NCBI GenBank assembly: GCA_947683425.1
Contig: CANTUQ010000112.1
Span: 12,911,501 to 12,975,500 of the forward strand
DNA length: 64,000 nucleotides
Origin: Excoecaria cochinchinensis
Taxonomy: Eukaryota; Streptophyta; Magnoliopsida; Malpighiales; Euphorbiaceae
Direction: 5' to 3'
Below, in pieces: positions 22,236 to 36,622 of this stretch. The notes under the pieces are model-generated. The model saw only the letters and a list, made by a program, of their open reading frames with translations. It did no database searches and was not told the origin of the DNA. How positions within the stretch are numbered: the stretch's first letter is position 1; each line of letters opens with the position of its first letter. A program made the translations under genes and the position numbers.

Positions 22236-22492
22236 AAGTCCTCTGAGGAGGCAAATTCTCAAAGTCCTCTGAGGAGGCAAATTCCCCAAAATCCTCTGAG
22301 GAGGCAAATTCCCCAAAGTCCTCTGAGGAGGCAAATTCCCCAAAGTCCTCTGAGGAGGCAAAATCTCAAAGTCCTCTGAGGAGGCAAATTTCAAAGTCCT
22401 CAAAGGAGGCAAATTCTCCACCTCTGAGGAGGCAAAATCCCAAAGTCTTCTGAGGAGGTAAATCCTGAAGCCCTCTGAGGAGGCATCTCTTT
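22236..22492 (+). repeat. A minisatellite I, right block
   Basis: About nine units of AGTCCTCTGAGGAGGCAAAT type, with spacing near 27 bp in the most regular part (22250-22370). Confidence 0.9.
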
Positions 22493-22597
22493 ATCCGATT
22501 CTCGGCAAGAAGGCAAGGTCTCCGCCACAGGTATGTAATCCCCTCTCTCTTCCTCTTTGAATTTTGGCTCACCTAGGTGTCTATGCACTAGCTTCTC

Positions 22598-22613
22598 CAA
22601 AATTGGGGGCAAC
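22598..22613 (+). other. A polypurine tract
   Basis: AAAATTGGGGGCAAC directly precedes the 3' LTR and serves as plus-strand primer. The same tract precedes the 3' LTRs of B (minus strand) and C (59829-59843). Confidence 0.8.
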
Positions 22614-25365
<2,752 letters not shown>

Positions 25366-25590
25366 CCATGCATTTCACATGCACGTGCATCCTTCATATA
25401 CTTGTTTTACTCAGTTTTTGCAGGAAAAAAATATATTTTTGCAAGTCGCAAAGTCCATTGCAGTCCAAAAATTTGAATACAACAAGCACAAGATGGTCAA
25501 TTAGAGTGAACTATGCGAGCGTTCCATCAGATGGTAACTACCACTTGACGCGATGCGGTTGACACATCAACAAATCAGATAGTGACTACC
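25366..25590 (+). other. E1 remainder between A and B
   Basis: This is the continuation of E1 after the A insertion. No gene is seen. It contains TTTTTGCAG/GAAAAA at about 25417-25428, which could be a splice acceptor. It ends in CTACC at 25586-25590, the likely TSD of the B tandem, whose other copy would be beyond the window. Confidence 0.5.
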
Positions 25591-28209
25591 TGTGACGCGT
25601 GCCGAACCCCGTAGGACGCCCCGAAAGCCCGCCTTTGGGGCAATCGAGAGAGGTTCATAAAACTTGTAAGAAATTACAAGGGCGTCTATTTTGGGCAACA
25701 AGGAGGTTTCATGGAGTCGCCACCCGATAGAACATTAGGAAAGTTCGTCTTGCCTTAGTGAGCCTAAGACGGCGCATAATATCCATTTTGGGTAAGCCAA
25801 AGGGATCTTGGAGGCATTCAACCCAATAGACCATTGGAATGACCCTCTAACCCTATGGAGCCTAGGATTATAAATTGAGTCTTTTGGTGGGACACAAAAC
25901 GTGTCTTGGAGATTCCATCCCAATGAAACACCGGAATGGTCTTCTTGCCTCGTTGAGCCTAAAGACCAGAGATGGTTTGGGACTTCTCATTTATTCATAC
26001 CTTGTTTAAGTTAAAATTGAGTTTTGAATTTAGCGTTTCATCCCATTTCTCATTCAATTTTAATGCAATAATTAGAGCGCAAGTTGGTCATCCAAAGAAA
26101 GCGGTAAATGAAAGCATAATTAAAGCAAAGTACATAAAAATGAATTATAATAAAACTAGGGGCAGAATACAACCCCCCATTGTAAATAAAATATAAATCA
26201 TACATAAAATGGGTTATTTATTTAAGGACGAGGACATTCGTCCTCGCATGCATAATTAAGAAAATATTTTTAAAGTGACAATTTATTTGGATGAAAAATT
26301 AGGACATTGGTCCCACTTTATTAGAAAAAATCCAATTTATTAATATAAAACTTTATGCGACTTTTTAATTAACGTGCATGAAAATAAACAAACTTATTAC
26401 AAATTACATATTAAATAATAAATGCAAATAAAATTAAAATAATACTAAAAATGCTAAAAAAGCATCCCACAAAAATGGTGTCTTCAAACTTCCATGGGCT
26501 CCCACTTGCCATTGAAAAATCACACATGAAAAATAAGTATTGAAATAAAAAATACAAATAAAGATGATGTTAGCAATAAAAAATGAATTAAACATGTAAC
26601 ATGTAAAAAATGAATTAAGACAAATAAAGTATATCATGCATGACAAATTAATTAGATGACATGATAAAATAAACAACTTGACATATTAACAATTTAACAT
26701 GCATAAATAAAAATAATAAAATTTAACATGCATGAAAACATAAATAATAATAATAATGATGATAACAATAATAAATTATAATAATAATAGTAATAATAAT
26801 AAATAATAACAATAATAACAATAATGATAACAATAAATAAGAATAATAAAATAAAAATAATGATGGTAATGATAATAGTGAATTATAATAATAATGACGT
26901 GATAATAATACTAATGATAATAATAATAAATAGTAATAATGATGATAATATCAAAGAATATGAACAATCAAATTAAATATGCAAGTAATGATAATGAATA
27001 AGACAATCATGCTAACACATATTAAATGATAATACTAACAATAACAATAATATATGAACAAAAATAATGACAATGATATGAACATGAACAATTAAATAAG
27101 AACAAGAATAAGAATATGAATATGAACAATCGAATTAAATAAGAAATAGGAAATAGGAAATAATAATATGGACAATTAAATAATAAAGAATATGAACAAT
27201 CAAATTAAATAAGAAATAAGGAATAGGAAATAATAATATGAACAATTAAATAAAAAATTAAGAATAAGAAATAATAATAATAGATCTAAGAGAATTTACA
27301 TGATATCTAACTAATTGTAAACAAAAATAAATTGAAAATTAAATTAGAAGTTGAGCCAAGAATGTTTACACTCAAATTTGATGTGATAAATGAAGTTGGA
27401 TGATAATTTCTTGCTTTGATTTAGAGAAATAAATAATATATAATGAAATTTTATCCCAAGAATAAATAATTGATATATTTGTCTTAAGGAAAAAATTATA
27501 ACAAAGAAATAAGAAATTCACAAGAACAAATAATTGATTTATTTGTCTCAAGAATTAAATCAAAAAAATCAAATTAGAACACTTGAAGAATTTTTCTTGA
27601 AGAAAAAAAAAAGAAGAAGAAGAAAAAGAGAGAAAGTATATTTTTCTTAAGAAAAACCCCCAAAATCCTTACTAAAAACCCCTTTTTATAACCCCAAAAT
27701 TCAAAATTTTTATTAAATTGAATTAAATAAATTAAATTCCAATAATTACAAAAAAAAAACTCATGAATTTGAAGAGTTTGGAAAATAAAAGGTTTTTGCA
27801 TTAAATTACACAAAAACAAATGAAGAAAAAATCAATTTTTAGGCCAAAAATCGGGAAAATAGGAAAAATCGGCGAAATGGGGCGTCCGACGCCCAGCGCG
27901 TTGCCCGCGCGAGCGCGGGCGTGTGGGCACGCTGGGCGCTGCCGCAGCCCGACACTCGGGACTTTCTTTTTTTTTTTTAAAAAAAAATTTCTAAAAAAAA
28001 AATATAATTTCAAAACATACCTTTTTTGTCCCAAAATAATTTTAAAACACTTAAAATATTTTTTTAAAATACATTTTTATTTATTTCTAACAAATCAATT
28101 TGACAAGGAAATCATCACTTTCAACTTTCATTTTTGCCTATAAATAGGGACACTTAATTTCATCATTGGGTAATCCTGATCTAGACTGCCTCGGGACTCG
28201 GTGTCTACA
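25591..28209 (-). repeat. B LTR 1, 3' LTR of Ba (2,619 bp)
   Basis: Plus strand TGTGACGCG...GTGTCTACA; minus strand starts TGTAGACACCGAGTCC. It contains the conserved inverted repeats (26230-26245, 26302-26313), an AT-rich TAA-type repeat block (about 26730-27260) and a GC-rich nested palindrome at 27890-27938. Repeated modules of the type GAGCCTAAGACGGCGC lie at 25730-25970. Confidence 0.9.
27890..27938. repeat. GC-rich nested palindrome in B LTR 1
   Basis: The outer arms CGCCCAGCG (27890-27898) and CGCTGGGCG (27930-27938) enclose the inner arms GCCCGCGC/GCGCGGGC (27903-27920). It is strongly foldable within otherwise AT-rich sequence. LTR 2 has a variant with 12-bp arms (34432-34443, 34461-34472). 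Confidence 0.85.
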
Positions 28210-28228
28210 GTTGCCCCCAGTTTTGGGA
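28210..28228 (-). other. Ba polypurine tract
   Basis: The minus strand reads CCCAAAACTGGGGGCAAC, then the LTR start TGTAGACACC. Confidence 0.75.
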
Positions 28229-28355
28229 AAACTAGTGCACTAGTATCTAGGTGAGCCTAAACTCAGAAAAGGAAAAGAAGCGCGTGCCTGAGGCGGCTGT
28301 CTTTCCGGATCAGATGATGCTATTATGGTGGTTGTTGCCAGTTTGTCAGCGTGTT

Positions 28356-28965
28356 GAAGGGTAGTGCCGTGATCGTGCTAACCCTCCGTGGAGTGGTAGT
28401 GTCGTCATCGTGCTAACCCTTCGACTTGATGAAGTGGTAGTGCCGTGGTCGTGTTAACCCTCCGAAGAGTGGTAGTGCCGCCATCGTGCTAACCCTTCTG
28501 TTTGATGAAGTGGTAGTGCCGTGGTCGTGCTAACCCTCCACAGAGTGGTAGTGCTGCCATCGTGCTAACCCTTCTGATTTGGTGAAGTGGTAGTGTCGTG
28601 GTCGTGCTAACCCTCCGTAGAGTGGTAGTGCCGCCATCGTGCTAACCCTTTTGTTTTGGTGAAGTGGTAGTGTCGTGGTCGTGCTAACCCTCCGTAGAGT
28701 AGTAGTACCGCCATCGTGCTAACCCTGTGATAGTGCCGTGGTCGTGCTAACCCTCCGTAGAGTGGTAGTGTTGCCATCGTGCTAACCCTTCTGATTTGGT
28801 GAAGTGGTAGCGCCATGGTCGTGCTAACCATTCGTAGAGTTGTAGTGCCGCCATCGTGCTAACCCTTCTGATTTGGTGAAGTGGCAGTGCCGTGATCGTG
28901 CTAACCCTCCGGGGAGTGGTAGTGCCACCATCATGCTAACCCTTCGATTTGATAAAGTGGTGCTG
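28356..28965 (-). repeat. Ba minisatellite (~38-bp half units)
   Basis: Tandem copies of GTGGTAGTGCCGNNNTCGTGCTAACCCT, alternating in pairs with spacers such as TCTGATTTGGTGAA and CCGTAGA, giving a ~77-bp dimer. A shorter diverged array is in Bb (34892-35378). Confidence 0.92.
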
Positions 28966-29214
28966 TCTGTGAGCCCTTTGGTTGATGCTTGAATTGATGC
29001 TTAAGCTGATGTTTGGATTGATGTCGTCACTCGGCTTTTGTCGGTGTCCGCATCTGGTCTCTCTTTCTGCAAAATTAGAAAACCAAATATGCAAGAAAAA
29101 TAGTGATCATGCAGGTGAAATGCATGAGTAATGCAGGAATGCAAGATAAGAATTCATCTTAGTGGACTTAGAGATGATAGCTGATCTAGTTGCAATTTGC
29201 GATAGGATCGATGC
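28966..29214 (-). other. Ba 3' region, non-coding
   Basis: It contains short direct repeats of TTGATGCTTGAATTGATGCT type (28979-29022). No gene seen. Colinear with Bb 35379-35600. Confidence 0.5.
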
Positions 29215-29600
29215 CTTTTGGAATTGCCTTTGAATTTCATATCTTTGGAATTGTGAGGTTCTCATCTGATACCTATAGTCATTTTTTGAAGGTAGTGCGT
29301 CCCTTGTGGATTTTCACACTAGCTTTTCTTAGTGGGAAATGCGTCCTTTGCGGATTTTCACTTTACCCTGTGCCTTATTTTTGCCTGGAGTGGACCCAAC
29401 CTAATCCAACGGCTTTTCTTTGTTTTTTTTTGAAGGACAGACTGCCTGTTTCCAGGTTTTCACCCTATCCTTTTGCCTAACTTTTGCTTAGAGCGCCAAT
29501 TATGGTTTTCACTCTAACGGCTTTTTTTTTTGCATAGAGGTTGAAGCTGTTGGTAAAAATCAACATGTACTTTTGCCCACGTCATAACTGTATGAGCTTG
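29215..29600 (+). other. Ba relic of the antisense-gene intron
   Basis: The plus strand carries the intron repeat: GGATTTTCACACTAGC, AATGCGTCCTTTGCGGATTT, and successive TTTTCACCCTA/TTTTCACTCTA motifs followed by long T-runs. The antisense gene of B would be sense to the plus strand here. Exons are not recognised. The 96-codon ORF across it is not supported. Confidence 0.55.
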
Positions 29601-29640
29601 ATTTTTCTCATGATGGTGCTATAGAATTGAAATGAAATCA

Positions 29641-29826
29641 TTAGAGACACTGTGACATGTAATTATGAGAAATGAAATCATTAGAGACACTATATAAATA
29701 CGCAAGATTATTCATTTTATTGAAATTAGCAATACTGTAAATACTGTCATAAAAAAGTGTTATTGTAATAAAAGAAGCAACAAAACATAATCTCCTTCGA
29801 TCACATTTATGGTGGTGGAACTGCAT
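29641..29826 (-). pseudogene. Ba pol remnant (pre-RT linker)
   Basis: The minus strand encodes NKMNNLAYLYSVSNDFISHN, matching the linker ISKMNDFAYLCDVSNN of C upstream of reverse transcriptase. No other pol sequence follows; pol has been deleted. Confidence 0.65.
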
Positions 29827-29858
29827 TGTAGCCTGCCCTCTTCTTCCTGTCTCTTTTC

Positions 29859-31211
29859 TCAGGGATCCTGAACTTTGTTCCTCAGAGTCCAGCAGTAATC
29901 TGTTAGATGCTCGGTGTGCTGATGGTAAGCGCAGTATTGATCCTCTCTATGCCCCGGCTTTCCTTGATTCATGGCTGGCCTGGGTGGCAATGGTCTCAGC
30001 TTCCCTTCTTTTGTCAGTCTCTCTAATACCAAAGACAGAGAGCGGCCCAAATTGGAGTAGTACCTCTGAACTTGTCCAACCTCAGTGGCTGAAACCTCGA
30101 CCGTCTTACCACCTCTATTATTGATGCTTCCTGCATCGCCCGGTTTGTACCCTGATTGGTTGCCATAGACTTTCCCAGCAAAGTTATTATGGCTTGCTTT
30201 CTTTGCTAGGTAGGCCGCCTTAGCTTCTACAGCAATGTCCTTAAGGGACTCCCAGTCCCTGAGCCCCTTAAAGCTGAGCAGGTCCCTCAAGTAAGGGCAA
30301 GAGGTCTTGATAAATAGCCTGATTTGGTCAGCAGTGTCAGGCTTTCTCTTTATCTCTATGACCCAATTTCTCCATCGTGTAAGGTATTCATGGAATGACT
30401 CATCATTCTTCTGCTGTAAAAGCTCGAGGTCCTTTAAGATGACCTCCATTCTGGTGCTGTAATCATACTGCTTCATAAACTCCTCAGTCAAAAGGTCCCA
30501 ATCTTCCTTAGACCTCTTGTCCAACCCATTGTACCAGTCCATAGCCGGACCCACTAGACTAAGGAAGAAATAATCCACCTTCAGTTTCTTGGTCAACCCT
30601 GTACCTTTCATTACTAGGGTATACTTCTTAATATGTGCGGATGGATCCGAAGTACCATCAAACTTCGGCAGCTCAGGCATTTTGAACCTTTGGGGCAATA
30701 GCTCTTCGTCCCCTAAATCTCTGTCTTCAGGGTTGATCCCCTTTCCGGCTGATAGCATGCGGGTGATTACTTCAATCTATTGCCTCAACCCTCTCATCGC
30801 CTCATCTTCTGCCCTGGGTGCTCTAGCCCCCACAAATTGAGGTGCTACTGCCTCTTCATATCCCTCCTCCATCATAAAATCTTCATTGGGATTGGGGATT
30901 ATTGCCCTTCTCGGCTCAGCAGGCACGGCAGCCATATGCTCATTAGCAGATTGGCGGGGAGCATTAACTATAACAGGGGCTTCTCCGCCAGTAGGCAGTT
31001 CAACTTGCCCCCCAGCATAAACCATTTGTGGTTGTGGAGCAATGGGTTGATGTGGAGCAGCTGGTGGTTGTAGTGCAGCTTGTGGTTGTGGAGCGGGAGG
31101 ATGAGTAAACCTATCGGCCACAGCTCCTATTATTTCCAACATTCTCCACTCAAAGTCCTCTAGCCTCCTAGCAAGGTCTTGAGTTGTTAAGGCTCCAGTC
31201 TCTTCTGCCAT
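29859..31211 (-). pseudogene. Ba gag, one internal stop
   Basis: This is a Tat-lineage Gag. The ATG at 31211 (MAEETGALTTQDLARRLEDF) opens an N-terminal helix, followed by a Pro/Gln-rich stretch. A single in-frame TAG near 30776 follows GLRQ. The capsid domain follows (FDGTSDPSAHIKKY, GPAMDWYNGLDKRSKEDW, FMKQYDYSTRMEV), then the CHHC finger CAYHQHTEHLTDYC. The frame stops at 29859. It is about 450 codons overall. Apart from the TAG and a premature C-terminus it is well preserved, suggesting fairly recent function. Confidence 0.88.
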
Positions 31212-32116
31212 TTGTGAGTCTATGGATGATTCTCTGGTCGATGAGGGTGGCTCAAAATTCTAATCAGACACTAATTCTGTCAATCCAAGAGGCAGATCTA
31301 TCCTCACCAGCCGACCGTCAGAACCCCTAGTCCACTTAGGTAAATTTATGATGGCTGAAAAGATTTAAACTGTTAGTATGATGCATGGATGATATATACA
31401 ATGCATGATCGTGTTAATGCAACATGGACAATCACATACAAGCAGATAGATCCTTCCAACCTTATCACTCCCACACACGAGGTAGTGTATTCTCTTTCCT
31501 AGGTGGGCTTAACCCATGGGTCAACGGAGAACCCAATGGACACGTATGGTGCACGGTGCAAGGCCGGCAGCATAACATCTCTTGCCTATTGTACATACGT
31601 ATGGGTTTTGGCCTTTATGTATTCAAACATTTCAACCATATTAAGATAGGCTCACCGGGCCATGAAAGCCTTTGATAAAAGACCATTTAATTTGGTTGAT
31701 TTTGTTCAATATATAATGGCCCACATAGCAAACATTGTATTAAGGTATATGTCACCTAGGGGAAGTATCTATGCCATTACATGAGCTTTGGTCAAGGGTG
31801 ATGATAATTTAGGGCTACCCAAGCATGGTCCCTACCAACGGGTCTAGCTCATCATGAGCATAACGACCGATTGGGTCTCAATTTAATATACCATAAGGTA
31901 CGAGGCTTGGGCTGGTGATTATCCCTAACACTTCCCCACATTGAGTGAACATAGGGTCGTGCTTTGGGAATGCACTGGGGCTAATAAAGGGACCAAACTA
32001 GCATAGATCTAAGGCTCTAGCATGGATGCAATGCAGTTTCGAAAAGGGATAAATTTTTTAAATTAAAACTCAATTATAAATTTTAACCAAGGTACTTTCG
32101 AATCAAAGTCTCTTAG
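31212..32116 (-). other. Ba leader, conserved non-coding region
   Basis: On the minus strand, 32040-31700 matches the leaders of A and C: GTGTTAGGGATAATCACCAG, a variant ACCCAATCGGTCGT of the palindrome site, and AAAGCTCATGTAATGGC. No gene seen. Confidence 0.75.
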
Positions 32117-32135
32117 GTCCCCAGTGGAGTCGCCA
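32117..32135 (-). other. Ba primer-binding site (tRNA-Arg type)
   Basis: The minus strand reads TGGCGACTCCACTGGGGAC, 2 nt from the end of LTR 2. Confidence 0.85.
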
Positions 32136-32136
32136 C

Positions 32137-33491
32137 TGTGACGCGCGCCGAACCCCGCAGGACGCCCTGAAAGCCCGCCTTTAGGGCGATCAAGAGAGGT
32201 TCATAAAACTTGTAAGAAATTACAAGGGCGTCTATTTTGGGCAACAAGGAGGTTTTATCGAGTCGCCACGCAATAAAAGATTGGGAAAGTTCGTCTTGCC
32301 TCAGGGAGCCTAAGACGGCGCATAATATCCATTTTGGGCAAGCCAAAGGGATCTTGGAGGCATTCACCCCAATAGAACATTGGAATGACCCTCTAACCCT
32401 TTGGTGCCTAGGATTATAAATTGAGTCTTTTAGTGGGACACAAGAGGTGTCTTGGAGATTCCATCCCAATGAAACACCAGAATGATCCTCTCGCCTCGTT
32501 GAGCCTAAAGACCAGAGATGGTTCGGGACTTCTCATTTATTCATACCTTGATTAAGTTAAAATTGAGTTTTGAATTTAAAATTTCATCCCTTTTCTCAAA
32601 CGTATTAATGTAATAATTAAAGCGCAAGTTGGTCATCTAAGGAAAGCGGTAAATAAAAGCATAATTAAAATAAAGTGCATAAAAATAAATTACAACAAAA
32701 CTAGAGGCAGAATACAACCCCCATTGTAAAAAAAATACAATTCATCCATAAAACGGGTTATTTATTAAGAGTGAGGACATTGATCCTCCCATGCATAATT
32801 AAAGAAAATTATTTTGAAGTGACAATTTATTTGGATGAAAATTTAGGATATTGGTCCAATTTCATTAGAAAAAATTCCAATTTATTTATAAAACTTTATG
32901 CGACTTTTTAATTAACGTGCATGAAAATAAATAAACTTATTACAAATTACATATTAAATAATAAAAGAAAATAAAATTAAAATAATATTAATAATGCTAA
33001 AAATATAAGCTCTACCAAAATGGTGTCTTCAAACTTCCATGGGCTCCCACTCACCATTGGAAAGGCTCATACATAAAAATAATAATTGAAATAAAAACAA
33101 ATAAAAATAATGTTAGTAATAAAAAATGGATTTAAACATATAACATGTAAAAATGAATTAAATAAATAAAACAACATGCATAATGTATGACAAATTAATT
33201 AGATGGCATGATAAAATAAACAACTTAACATATTAACAATTTAACATGCAGAAATAAAAACAATAAAATTTAACATGCATGAAAACATAAATAATAATAA
33301 TGATGATGACAACAATAATAAATTATAATAATAAACAAGACTAATAAAAATAATAATGATGATAATAGTAATGATAAATAATAACTAATAATAATAATAA
33401 CACTAATCACAATAATAATAACAAATAATAATGATAATAATAATAATAGTAATAATATTAAAGAATATGAACAATCCAATTAAATATGCAA

Positions 33492-33540
<49 letters not shown>

Positions 33541-34736
33541 CAACATCAAAGAATATGAACAGATTAAGAAAAAGAAATAATAGTATGAACAATTAAATAA
33601 ACAATAGAAATAAGAAATACAAATATGAACAATTAAATAAAAGAGAAATGATAATTATATTTACAATTAAACAAAAGAGAAATGGTAATATGTACAATTA
33701 AACAAAAGATTGGGAATAAGAAATAATGATATAAACAATTAAATAAACATGCAAGAAATAAAAAGTAAAATAATAATAGATCTAAAAAAATTTACATGAT
33801 AACTAACTAATTATAAACAAAAAATAAATTAAAAATTGAGTTAAAAGTTGAGCTAAGAAATGTTTACCCTCAAATTTGATGTGATGAATGAAGTTGGATG
33901 ATAATTCCTTGCTTTGATTTAGAAAAATAAATAATATATAATGAAATTTTATCCCAAGAACAAATAATTCATTTATTTGTCTTAAGAAAAAAATTATGAA
34001 AATAAGAAGTAAAAAATTCATAAGAACAAATAATTAATTTATTTGTCTCAAGAATTAACTTAAAAAAATCAGATTAAAGTACTTGGAGAATTTTTCTTGA
34101 AGAAATAAAGAAATAAAAATAAGAAGAAGAAGAGAGAATAAAACAATATTTTTCTTAAGAAAAATCCCCCCAAAATCCTCTCCAAAAAATCCATTTTATA
34201 ACCCCAAAATTCAGAATTTTTATTAAATTGAATTAAATAAATTTAATTCCAATAACTACAAAAAACTCATGAATTTGAAGGGTTTGGAAAATAAAAGGTT
34301 TTTGCATTAAATTACACAAAAAAAAATGAAGAAAAAAATCAATTTTTAGGCAAAAAATCGAAAAAACAGCAAAATGGGGCGAAATGGGGCATCAGGGGGT
34401 GACCGACGAGCGTCGGCGCATGCTCGCCCGCGCGCCCAGCGCGGCGTGCGGGCGTGCGCACGCGCTGGGCGCTGCCGCAGCCCGACACTCGCGATTTTTG
34501 ACTTTTTTTTTAAATTTCTAAAAAAAACTATAATTTCAAAACATACCTTTTTTGTCCCAAAAATAATTTTTAAAACATTTAAAATATTTTTTAAAATACA
34601 TTTTTATTTATTTCTAATAAATCAATTTGACAAGAAAATCATCACTTTCAACTTTCATTTTTGCCTATAAATAGGCACACTTAATTTCATCATTGGGTAA
34701 TCCTAATCTAGGCTGACTAGGGACCCGGTGTCTACA
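32137..34736 (-). repeat. B LTR 2, shared by Ba and Bb (2,600 bp)
   Basis: Plus strand TGTGACGCGC...GTGTCTACA. The primer site lies at its low-coordinate side (5' LTR of Ba) and a purine tract at its high-coordinate side (3' LTR of Bb). The TAA-rich block is at 33280-33540 and the GC palindrome at 34403-34472. Confidence 0.9.
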
Positions 34737-34754
34737 GTTGCCCCCAGTTTTGGG
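34737..34754 (-). other. Bb polypurine tract
   Basis: The minus strand reads CCCAAAACTGGGGGCAAC immediately before the LTR start. Confidence 0.75.
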
Positions 34755-34891
34755 GAAACTAATGCACTAGTGTCTAGGTGAGCCTAAACTCAGAAAAGGA
34801 AAAGAAGCGCGTACCTGAGGCAGCTGTCTTTCCGGAACGGATGATGTTGTTGTGGTGGTTATCGCCAGCTTGCCGGCGTGTCGTCCATTGT

Positions 34892-35378
34892 TGAAGCGGT
34901 AGTGCCGTGATCGTGCTAACCCTCCGTGGAGTGGTAGTGCCGCCATCGTGCTAACCCTCCTAAGATGATGAAGTGGTAGTGCCGTGATCGTGCCAACTCT
35001 CCGGGGAGTGGTAGTGCCGTCATCGTGCTAACCCTTCTGAAGTGGTAGTGCCGTCATCGTGCTAACCCTTCTGAAGTGGTAGTGCCGTGGTCGTGCTAAC
35101 ATTTCGTAGAATGGTAGTGCCGCCATCGTGCTAACCCTTCTGAGATGATGAAATGGTAGTGTCGTGATCGTGCTAACCCTCCGGGGAGTGGTAATGCTGT
35201 CATCGTGCTAACCCTTCCGAAGTGGTAGTGCCGTGGTCGTGCTAACCTTCGGTAGAATTATAGTGCTGCCATCGTGCTAACACTTCTGAGATGATGAAGT
35301 GGTAGTGCGGTGGTCGTGCTAACCCTCCGTAGAGTGGTAGTGCTGCCATCGTGCTAACCCTTTTGAGATTTGAAGCGG
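34892..35378 (-). repeat. Bb minisatellite
   Basis: The same ~38-bp unit as in Ba (core GTGGTAGTGCCGTCATCGTG), with fewer copies and other spacers (CCTAAGATGATGAA). Copy number has changed since Ba and Bb separated. Confidence 0.92.
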
Positions 35379-35609
35379 TGCTGTCTGTGAGCCCTTTGGT
35401 TGATGCTTGAATTGATGCTTGAATTGATGCTTGGATTGATGTCGTCACTCGACTTTTGTCGGTGTCCGCATCTGGTCTCTCTTTCTGTAAAATTAGAAAA
35501 CCAAATATGTAGGAAAAATAGTGATCATGCAGGTGAAATGCATAAGTAATGCAGGAATGCAAGATAGGAATTCATCTTAATGGACTTAGAGATGATAGCT
35601 GATCTAGCT

Positions 35610-36360
35610 GCAATTTGCAATAGGATCGATGCCTTTTGGAATTGCCTTTGAATTTCATATCTTTGGAATTGTGAGGTTCTCATCTGATACCTGTAGTCAT
35701 TTTTTGAAGGTAGTGCATCCCTTGTGGATTTTCACACTAGCTTTTCTTAGTGGGAAATGCGTCCTTTGCGAATTTTCACATAACCCTGTGCCTTATTTTT
35801 GCCTGGAGTGGACCCAACCCAATCCAGCGGCTTTTCTTTTTTTTTTTTCTTTGAAGGACAGACTGCTTGTTGCTAGGTTTCCACCCTATTTTTTGCCTAA
35901 TTTTTGCTTAGAGTGCCAGTTACGGTTTTCACTCTAACGGCTCTTTTTTTTTTTTGCATAGAGGTTGAAGCTGTTGGTAAAAATCAACATGTACTTTTGC
36001 CCACGTCATAACTGTAAGAGCTTGATTTTTCTCATGATGGTGCTGTAGAATTGATTTCACATATGATAGCAGGATGAGTCAGCTGAAGTGCTTGAGTGGT
36101 GAGAGTAGCAGAGGGCAGACAGTAGATGATCTTGATCACACAAAGTGAACTGCTATGATCACACCAATATTGCATAAATGTGTGTGTTTCAATTCGATTT
36201 CATTAAACATGATCATTATTTGGCATTAACTCAAAGAATATAGGACCTCATCTAATCTCGGGATAGATTTTGGAAGCATCAAACTCCTGTTATCAATCCA
36301 CCCTCTCGGGTTTTATGATTGAACATTTTCTCTCTGCTCTTTAAATTTTTTTTTTCAAAG
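35610..36360 (+). other. Bb relic of antisense-gene intron and spacer
   Basis: Positions 35680-35980 repeat the intron-like block of Ba. Positions 36061-36350 are the reverse complement of the A/E1 post-pol spacer (shared block CATGATCACTATTTGGCATT in diverged form). Antisense exons are lost. Confidence 0.55.
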
Positions 36361-36617
36361 CAAATTCTGGATGCAACGTTGGGGATGAGACTCAACTCAA
36401 ATGCATAAATGCACTTGTGGCTCCCTGCTTGAAGCTCAAGAAACACCATATGCCTCTTCTTACGTACCGAACCTTATTAAAAGGTCATCTCCGCTAATTG
36501 GATAAGACTGAACCAAGAATCAAAAGGTCTTACTTTAGTTGTAACGTTAGGCTTAGGTAGATAGCTATCAAAGGAGGATCAGGTTGCTAGAAAAGAAATG
36601 GCCGCTCAATTCAATGG
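36361..36617 (-). other. Bb segment derived from Athila 3' UTR (part 2)
   Basis: The minus strand contains GAGGCATATGGTGTTTCTTG and GGAGATGACCTTTTAATAAG, matching element D at about 50390-50450 in its 3' UTR. Part 1 is at 61980-62417, beyond the nested C. Confidence 0.65.
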
Positions 36618-36622
36618 CGTAC
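36618..36622. repeat. TSD of element C (CGTAC), left copy
   Basis: CGTAC at 36618-36622 and at 61975-61979 directly flank the TG...CA ends of C. Confidence 0.93.

Noticed and set aside
27801..28143. ORFs on both strands near the B LTR GC island (also 34374-34670)
   Set aside because: They result from the GC palindrome flanked by Lys/Phe-coding A/T runs; no conserved protein.
29190..29480. 96-codon plus-strand ORF and its twin at 35629-35937
   Set aside because: They lie over the antisense-gene intron repeat, which is non-coding in the spliced model and full of T-runs.
32117..32135. tRNA gene at the tRNA-Arg-like sequence
   Set aside because: Only the 3' terminal 19 nt match, directly beside an LTR; it is the primer-binding site.
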